Source: an uncultured Spartobacteria bacterium (lineage in GTDB: Bacteria; Verrucomicrobiota; Verrucomicrobiia; Chthoniobacterales; UBA6821). Taken from it: DNA of 40,309 bases. The notes below the pieces were generated by a model. It searched no databases. It had not been told where the DNA came from and was given only the letters and a program-made list of their open reading frames with translations. The stretch lies in NCBI GenBank assembly GCA_903826635.1, contig CAIKFI010000046.1, positions 1 through 40,309 on the forward strand. The letters are read 5' to 3'. The translations under genes and the position numbers were made by a program. Of the stretch, positions 35,789 through 40,309 are shown piece after piece; the first letter of the stretch is position 1, and each line of letters opens with the position of its first letter.

Positions 35789-36826
35789 TCATCGTTGCAG
35801 GAGTAATTCCTTGATTTTCAGTTGGTAGTTCTCGCGTGCGTTGAGGGATTGCAGGCATCCGTGTTTGTCGATCAACCAAAGGGTGGGGAGTGCATTGATT
35901 CCGAAGCCCCTGGCAAGCGGGGATTGCCATCCTTTCCCGTCGAAGGCTGTCGGCCAGTCGATGTGGAGGGCTTTTGTCGCCGCTTTGAGATCATTTTGAT
36001 CCTGATCGAGGCTCACACCGATGACTTTAAGCCCGGGAGTGATCGAGGAATAATTTGCGAAGTCGCGAATCCAGACGAGGCAGGGGGCCGATTCCGCAGC
36101 CCAAAAGACGACGGCCACCACATCGCCCCGGTAGTTGGAGAGGTCGATGGTTGCACCATCAGCGTCCCTGAAATTCAGAGGAACCGGTTTTCCAAGTTGA
36201 TCGAGTCTTCGGAGGTCATCCTCCAATCTCAATTTCAAAGAGGGATCAGGGGAAGTGTTCTCCAAAGCCAGGGCTTCGTTCACCAGTCTTCTCTTCAGTT
36301 CCGGATTATTGTCGCAAAGAGTCGAGGCCTCGGCCAAGAGGCGGGGAGCCCTGCGGTCGTTCGGAAATTCCCTTGAAAAAACACGGGCGCTTGTGACGGC
36401 CCGATCGCGCCTCACATCGGCGTCGTCGCCCAAATTCTGCCACTGAAGGGAGATCCTTCGGAACATCGTCTCGGCACGCTGGGCTGAGTCTGGGGCCTGC
36501 TTTTCAAGAAGCATCAGGCGCTCAAGGGAGTCATCCACGTCCCTGGAATTTTTCTCCAACGAGGCAAGCCTTGCCTTGGCCACCTCCAGTCTCACTTTGG
36601 ACTCGTAGGACTTGGAGTCATGCGGAAAGTCCCTCAGGAAAATCTTGTTTACGTTGATCTGGGCGGTGAAGTGGGCGGCCATGGACGATTTTGCCTTGGC
36701 TGGGTTTGCCGAGAGTTTGGTCAGAGGAAGATCCAATGCAGTTACCTCGGCCCAGTCTGCATGGAGTATTTGAGTGCCGAGATTGATTCCTAATAAGCAG
36801 AGGATCGGGATGAGCTTCTCTTTCAT
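35789..36826 (-). CDS. Exported TlpA/AhpC-like thioredoxin-fold protein lacking the CxxC nucleophile
   Basis: A 345-aa protein with an N-terminal signal peptide ([20 protein letters not shown]), a helical region of about 200 aa and a TlpA-type thioredoxin fold at the C-terminus: [61 protein letters not shown] (cis-Pro). The active site, normally FWATWCPPC, reads FWAAESAPC: the first cysteine is Ser, only the second remains. So classical disulfide redox activity is not expected. The long helical N-terminal region is common in Verrucomicrobiota and Bacteroidetes TlpA-like proteins. The ATG overlaps the upstream nuclease stop (ATGA). Confidence 0.82.
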   Translation of the reverse strand: MKEKLIPILCLLGINLGTQILHADWAEVTALDLPLTKLSANPAKAKSSMAAHFTAQINVNKIFLRDFPHDSKSYESKVRLEVAKARLASLEKNSRDVDDSLERLMLLEKQAPDSAQRAETMFRRISLQWQNLGDDADVRRDRAVTSARVFSREFPNDRRAPRLLAEASTLCDNNPELKRRLVNEALALENTSPDPSLKLRLEDDLRRLDQLGKPVPLNFRDADGATIDLSNYRGDVVAVVFWAAESAPCLVWIRDFANYSSITPGLKVIGVSLDQDQNDLKAATKALHIDWPTAFDGKGWQSPLARGFGINALPTLWLIDKHGCLQSLNARENYQLKIKELLLQR

Positions 36827-37758
36827 GGGGTTGTGGCGGGATTTTTGATCGAGATAAAGACCGGGCAATGATCACTGGCCTGATTCCAGAACGATGGTCT
36901 GGCTATGCCCGATTGTTCCATGTCAATTTCAGGTTCCAGTGTCTTATCGACCATGATGTAGTCAATTCGGGAATAAACATCCGCCGAATCCCAGTATTCC
37001 GTCCACAGTTCGCCCCGTTCATCCGTTAGATCAAGTGCTTTGAGACGATCCGGGGCATCAGGTTTCCCAAGGATCTGCCGGATTGAGCGTGCGTTTTTGG
37101 TATCATTGAAATCACCGAGCACGATCAGGCGTGTCGTGGGATCCTCCTTGAGGATGTCATGCACCAAGCGATGTAAGGCAAGTGACTCAGCATCCCGCAA
37201 ATCCGTTTCGTCATACTCCTCGGAGCTTATCTTTGCTTTGAGGTGGACGCCGAGCAATCGAAGAGGGCGGTTTCCGGGAAGCTCCACCGTGACATCCAGG
37301 ATGCCGCGAGGACTGTGAAGCGTGAGTCCTCCGACCTGGATTGGCAGATCCCCCCGGGAGTGTTTCTCGAGGATAGGATACTTGCTCAGGAGAACGACAT
37401 GGCGGGTGCTGTCGTTTCCCTGCAGGTATTCCGTGAAGGGATAATCAAGGCCCGCAGAACGGAGTCTGCGTTGAAGATCCTCCAGTTGCGACGGGTCGCC
37501 TATTTCCATAAGGCAAAGGATATCAGGATGGATCGTCCCGATCATCTTGGTTACGGTCTCCTTTTCCCTCACGGGTTTGCCCGCATTGGCCCTAAGTCTC
37601 CCGTTGATTCTCCGGGTCATGGAGAGATAGTTCTCAACATTGTAACTGGCCACCCTGACTTCATTCGTCTCCCCCGTTGCAAGCACCTCATTGGGGAGAA
37701 GCAAAGCGATCAAAACGGCGCCCCAGAAGATGGGGGCGCGTAAGGAAAACACGAACAA
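36823..37758 (-). CDS. Exported endonuclease/exonuclease/phosphatase (EEP) family hydrolase
   Basis: A 311-aa protein with a Sec-type signal peptide (PIFWGAVLIALLLPNEVLATG) and an EEP domain, the DNase I / sphingomyelinase fold. Motifs: VRVASYNVENYLS, DILCLMEIGDPSQLEDL (metal Glu), LLGVHLKAK, RLIVLGDFNDTKNA and the final SDHCPVFIS catalytic His. Substrate could be extracellular DNA or a phosphoester; not settled by sequence. It starts 8 bp after tatA and overlaps the following gene. No twin-arginine motif is in the signal, so linkage to tatA may only reflect shared envelope function. Confidence 0.9.
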   Translation of the reverse strand: MFVFSLRAPIFWGAVLIALLLPNEVLATGETNEVRVASYNVENYLSMTRRINGRLRANAGKPVREKETVTKMIGTIHPDILCLMEIGDPSQLEDLQRRLRSAGLDYPFTEYLQGNDSTRHVVLLSKYPILEKHSRGDLPIQVGGLTLHSPRGILDVTVELPGNRPLRLLGVHLKAKISSEEYDETDLRDAESLALHRLVHDILKEDPTTRLIVLGDFNDTKNARSIRQILGKPDAPDRLKALDLTDERGELWTEYWDSADVYSRIDYIMVDKTLEPEIDMEQSGIARPSFWNQASDHCPVFISIKNPATTP

Positions 37759-37766
37759 CTCTTTTT

Positions 37767-38087
37767 TTAAGACTTCTTCTGCTCCTCCGAGGTCACTGGG
37801 GTGGAGGCATTTCCTGCATCCAAGGAGAGTGGAGCCAAGGGCGTGGGAGTTGTCGTGACAGTCGCTGTTGTTGAGGGATCCGACGATTTGGTGACCTCCT
37901 TGTCAAATTCCTCCTTGGCTTTCTTGAATTCATTGACGCTTTGACCAAGCCCCCGAGCAAGTTCCGGAAGACGCTTCGCCCCAAAAAGAACCAGAACGAT
38001 GACAAGAAGAATGATCAGATCGGGTCCGCTTGGAATGCCAAATGCAAGGAATGGATGGAATCCTGTGGAGAAGAGAGTGAACTGCAT
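37767..38087 (-). CDS. tatA: Twin-arginine translocase subunit TatA
   Basis: TatA forms the Tat protein-translocation pore that moves folded proteins across the inner membrane. The 106-aa product has an N-terminal membrane helix (PDLIILLVIVLVLFGAKRLPELARGLGQ), the conserved FGxxxLPELxR hinge and an amphipathic helix (SVNEFKKAKEEFDKE), followed by a Ser/Thr/Pro-rich tail (SDPSTTATVTTTPTPLAPL). No tatC or tatB gene is present here. It leads the tatA-EEP-TlpA operon on the minus strand. Confidence 0.94.
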   Translation of the reverse strand: MQFTLFSTGFHPFLAFGIPSGPDLIILLVIVLVLFGAKRLPELARGLGQSVNEFKKAKEEFDKEVTKSSDPSTTATVTTTPTPLAPLSLDAGNASTPVTSEEQKKS

Positions 38088-38295
38088 CTTTACTTCCTAA
38101 CACTCTGGGAGCGTCATGCAACAAATCTTCACGGATTGTCAGTCAAGGAGAGTCGTCCGTTCCAGCGCCCTGAGCATTGAAATTCCAGAATTCGGGTGGT
38201 GATCAGGGGAAGCGATGAGCAGGGATATCCAGTGTTTTGGTCTTGTCGTTAGGATGAGTTGCCCAAGGCTCGGGGAGTTCTGTAGAGTCCATGGA

Positions 38296-38883
38296 ATGAT
38301 CAGGGCAATTCTTTTCATGGCTTTGCTTCTCGCGGTTGCCGATCGTGCTTTTGCGGATCGGATTCTTTGTAATCAAACCGCTTCGGACGATCAACCCAAA
38401 GAACGGAGGATGATGGATCGCATTCTTCATCCCGACACCACGTTGAAAAGCTCCTACAATAATAAAATATTCAACCCTTTAGGGAGTGTTAAAATGAAGG
38501 AATATAACACCAAAGAGTATGCGGGAATCAAAGAGTTCTCCTCAAAGTCTTTCATGACGAAGTCGTTTGACGGGATGAAAAAAAACTGGTCCGGGCTCCT
38601 CAAGTACGCCGATTTTTTTTCCCATAAAAAAACTAGTAAAGAGTATCAGGTGAAAAACTTTGAGGCCACCAAGTCGTTCCCCTCGAGGAATGTCAAGACA
38701 GGCAGCTATCCGGAGCTGGATAAAAAGAGTTCCTATTCCACGCAAGATTCCTATTCCACTCGAGAGTTTATCGAAAAAGGGAAGACACAAGGTGCGATTG
38801 ATAATAACGAGAAACTCCAGCAATCCATCAAAAAAGGGCTTTCCATCGATGAGGTGAGAAATCTCCTCAACAAAGCGCCTTGA
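38296..38883 (+). CDS. Secreted low-complexity protein with K/S/T-aromatic repeats
   Basis: I do not recognise this family. From the ATG at 38296 it is 195 aa with a signal peptide (MIRAILFMALLLAVADRAFADRI). The mature part is rich in Lys, Ser, Thr and aromatic residues set in a recurring pattern: KEYNTKEYAGIKEF, SKSFMTKSF, KEYQVKNFEATKSF, YSTQDSYSTREF, roughly one [KR]-x-[YF] unit every 4-6 residues. The C-terminus is a short helix (LQQSIKKGLSIDEVRNLLN). A surface, matrix or self-assembly role is possible but speculative. The ORF-track start at 38215 would spoil the signal peptide. It precedes tyrS by 45 bp. Confidence 0.7.
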   Translation: MIRAILFMALLLAVADRAFADRILCNQTASDDQPKERRMMDRILHPDTTLKSSYNNKIFNPLGSVKMKEYNTKEYAGIKEFSSKSFMTKSFDGMKKNWSGLLKYADFFSHKKTSKEYQVKNFEATKSFPSRNVKTGSYPELDKKSSYSTQDSYSTREFIEKGKTQGAIDNNEKLQQSIKKGLSIDEVRNLLNKAP

Positions 38884-38928
38884 TTCTGTTCCCCTGCCAT
38901 CTCGCAATTTTAACAGTCAAGAAACCGA

Positions 38929-40107
38929 ATGAATCCTTTCGCCGATCAAATCGCCCCGCTCGTCTCCGGATGTGCCCAAGTCCTCAGTGAGAAGGAGCTC
39001 GCCGCCAAGTTAGCTCTGGGTCGCCCGCTCCGGGTGAAGCTTGGAGTCGATCCGACTTCTCCCGACATCCACCTTGGTCACACGGTCAGCCTTTCGAAAC
39101 TGCGACAGTTTCAGGAGTTCGGCCATGAGGCCATTCTGATCATCGGTGATTTCACGGCCATGATCGGCGACCCTAGCGGTCGCTCCGCGACACGTCCCCA
39201 TCTCAACCACGAGCAGGTCATGGAGCATGCCAAGACCTATCAGGAACAAGCGTTCCGGATCCTCGATCCCGAAAAAACCACTGTGCGTTACAACGGGGAG
39301 TGGTTCAAGGCGATGGGCTTCGAGGATGTCATCAGGCTGAACAGCCGGGTCACACTCCAGCAAATGCTCCAGCGTGAGGATTTCCGGGAACGTATCGACA
39401 AGGGGCTTCCCGTCCGCGCCCATGAGATCCAGTATCCGATCATGCAGGGATGGGACTCGGTCGTCATCAAGGCGGACGTTGAGTTGGGCGGCACCGATCA
39501 GTTGTTCAATATTCTCGTCGGCAGGGATCTCCAGCACGAAGAGGGGCAGCATCAGCAGGTTGCCATGATGCTCCCCATCTTGACCGGTTTAGATGGCGTT
39601 CAGAAGATGAGCAAGAGTCTTGGGAATGCTGTGGGTGTTGCCGAGGCTCCCGGTGAGATGTTCGGAAAGATCATGAGCATTTCCGACACCCAGATGACCG
39701 ACTTTTACCGACTTCTTCTTCATGAGGAGATTGATCCGACGATGCATCCGATGGAGGCCAAAAAATCATTGGCCGAACGGCTCACCACCCGATTCCACTC
39801 GGCATTGCTTGCCAAAGGTGCCCGGGAAGAGTTTGAACTCCGCTTCTCGAAGAAGGATCTGGAGGCTGCCGACCTGCCCTCCTACATTCCCGTCGAAGGA
39901 CTTCCCTGTGATATTGTTTCGCTCGGGGTGGATGCTTTTGAGAAGTCTTTTGGGGTTAAGAAGTCCCGTGGTGACGTCCGTCGCCTTGTCGAAGGGGGAA
40001 GTGTCTCCTGGCGGGGGGAGAAGATCACCGATCCCAAGGCCATGCTCTCCCTGGAAGAACCGGGTGTCCTGAAACTAGACCGCCGGAATGCTGTCAAAAT
40101 TGGTTAG
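38929..40107 (+). CDS. tyrS: Tyrosyl-tRNA synthetase
   Basis: TyrRS charges tRNA-Tyr. The 392-aa class I synthetase has the HIGH motif as HLGH (48-51), IIGDFTAMIGDPSGRS, the tyrosine-binding MQGWDSVVIKADVELGGTDQLFNILVGR, and KMSKS exactly (QKMSKSLGNA), followed by an S4-like C-terminal domain (RGDVRRLVEGGSVSWRGEKI). The closeness to Gram-positive TyrZ-type (TyrRS 2) is typical of several bacterial phyla. Full length. It is followed closely by a sulfotransferase gene. Confidence 0.97.
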   Translation: MNPFADQIAPLVSGCAQVLSEKELAAKLALGRPLRVKLGVDPTSPDIHLGHTVSLSKLRQFQEFGHEAILIIGDFTAMIGDPSGRSATRPHLNHEQVMEHAKTYQEQAFRILDPEKTTVRYNGEWFKAMGFEDVIRLNSRVTLQQMLQREDFRERIDKGLPVRAHEIQYPIMQGWDSVVIKADVELGGTDQLFNILVGRDLQHEEGQHQQVAMMLPILTGLDGVQKMSKSLGNAVGVAEAPGEMFGKIMSISDTQMTDFYRLLLHEEIDPTMHPMEAKKSLAERLTTRFHSALLAKGAREEFELRFSKKDLEAADLPSYIPVEGLPCDIVSLGVDAFEKSFGVKKSRGDVRRLVEGGSVSWRGEKITDPKAMLSLEEPGVLKLDRRNAVKIG

Positions 40108-40127
40108 GAATGGTTGAATTTCAATCC

Positions 40128-40309
40128 ATGAGTAACCTTTCCAAAGATCTTTCGTTCGACCAAAGGGCCTGTTTTATTGCGGGACCGGAAATCACGGGCA
40201 CCACGCTGATGTGTTCCTTGCTGGATGGGCATCCCAATCTGGCGGTTTTTCCTGAAGAGACCAACTACATGCGCACGGTTTTGCCCAGAATGGGTCATCT
40301 CCCGCTGCA
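40128..40309 (+). CDS. Sulfotransferase family protein (5' part only)
   Basis: The gene starts at the ATG at 40128 (MSNLSKDLSFDQRACFIAGPEI...) and runs off the end of the window after about 60 codons. FIAGPEITGTTLMCSLLDGHP followed by VFPEETNYM is the N-terminal PAPS-binding loop pattern of bacterial sulfotransferases (GxxxSGTT...LLDGHP...PEE). The usual R-S-G-T-T is I-T-G-T-T here. These enzymes move sulfate from PAPS to a carbohydrate or other acceptor. The ORF track did not list it because it has no stop. Confidence 0.75.
   Translation, partial: MSNLSKDLSFDQRACFIAGPEITGTTLMCSLLDGHPNLAVFPEETNYMRTVLPRMGHLPL

Overview
The window is a densely packed, bacterial, chromosomal stretch of housekeeping and envelope genes with moderate GC content, short intergenic gaps and often weak Shine-Dalgarno sites. 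The gene content suggests a Gram-negative member of the Verrucomicrobiota / PVC group. This is an inference from gene content and protein style (SpmA-SpmB fusion, TMTC-like membrane TPR protein, a 67-aa conserved protein beside L28, complete F-type ATPase operon without atpI, Tat and heptosyltransferase-like genes); no rRNA is present to settle it. There is no CRISPR array, insertion sequence or prophage. Nothing looks like an intact mobile element apart from a housekeeping-type XerC.

Layout. Positions 1-1260 hold a single-pass membrane protein with a TPR-like periplasmic part. Positions 1408-8029 hold a complete F1Fo ATP synthase operon in the order a-c-b-delta-alpha-gamma-beta-epsilon; its delta subunit is short and alpha and beta carry inserted loops. 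Positions 8053-11875 hold a cysteine-rich candidate Fe-S protein, an amidohydrolase/deaminase and a TMTC-like membrane protein. Positions 11977-13360 hold RNase PH, ribosomal protein L28 and a conserved 67-aa protein, closed by a textbook terminator. Positions 13425-15996 hold a tandem-rhodanese thiosulfate sulfurtransferase coupled to SufE, a GT9 glycosyltransferase and tRNA-Asn on the minus strand.

Positions 16175-18882 hold nuoE-nuoF without the rest of complex I, a DUF423 membrane protein and a YjbQ-family protein. Positions 19178-22530 hold an SpmA-SpmB fusion, dCTP deaminase, a gene-poor 430-bp stretch and serine O-acetyltransferase. Positions 22750-24523 hold a stand-alone DUF2090 (aldolase-like) protein and a Cof-type HAD phosphatase.

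Positions 24548-29824 (minus strand) hold a rhodanese membrane protein and the assimilatory sulfate reduction operon cysI-cysH-cysD-cysN. Together with CysE, the SufE pair and a sulfotransferase at the right edge, this gives the window a strong sulfur theme: sulfate to APS (CysDN), PAPS to sulfite (CysH), sulfite to sulfide (CysI), and serine to O-acetylserine (CysE) as sulfide acceptor. No APS kinase (cysC), no sulfite reductase flavoprotein (cysJ) and no O-acetylserine sulfhydrylase are visible here.

Positions 30024-32162 hold XerC and a GT4 glycosyltransferase. Positions 32222-35703 (minus strand) hold a three-gene cassette of circularly permuted ATP-grasp, alpha-E and transglutaminase-like proteins, a known co-occurring set predicted to make and process a peptide-like amide product but still biochemically obscure. 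This is the best candidate for a poorly described system. Positions 35789-38087 (minus strand) hold tatA, an exported EEP-family hydrolase and a TlpA-like protein that has lost its nucleophilic cysteine. Positions 38296-40309 hold a secreted low-complexity protein with K/S/T-aromatic repeats, tyrosyl-tRNA synthetase and a truncated sulfotransferase gene running off the end.
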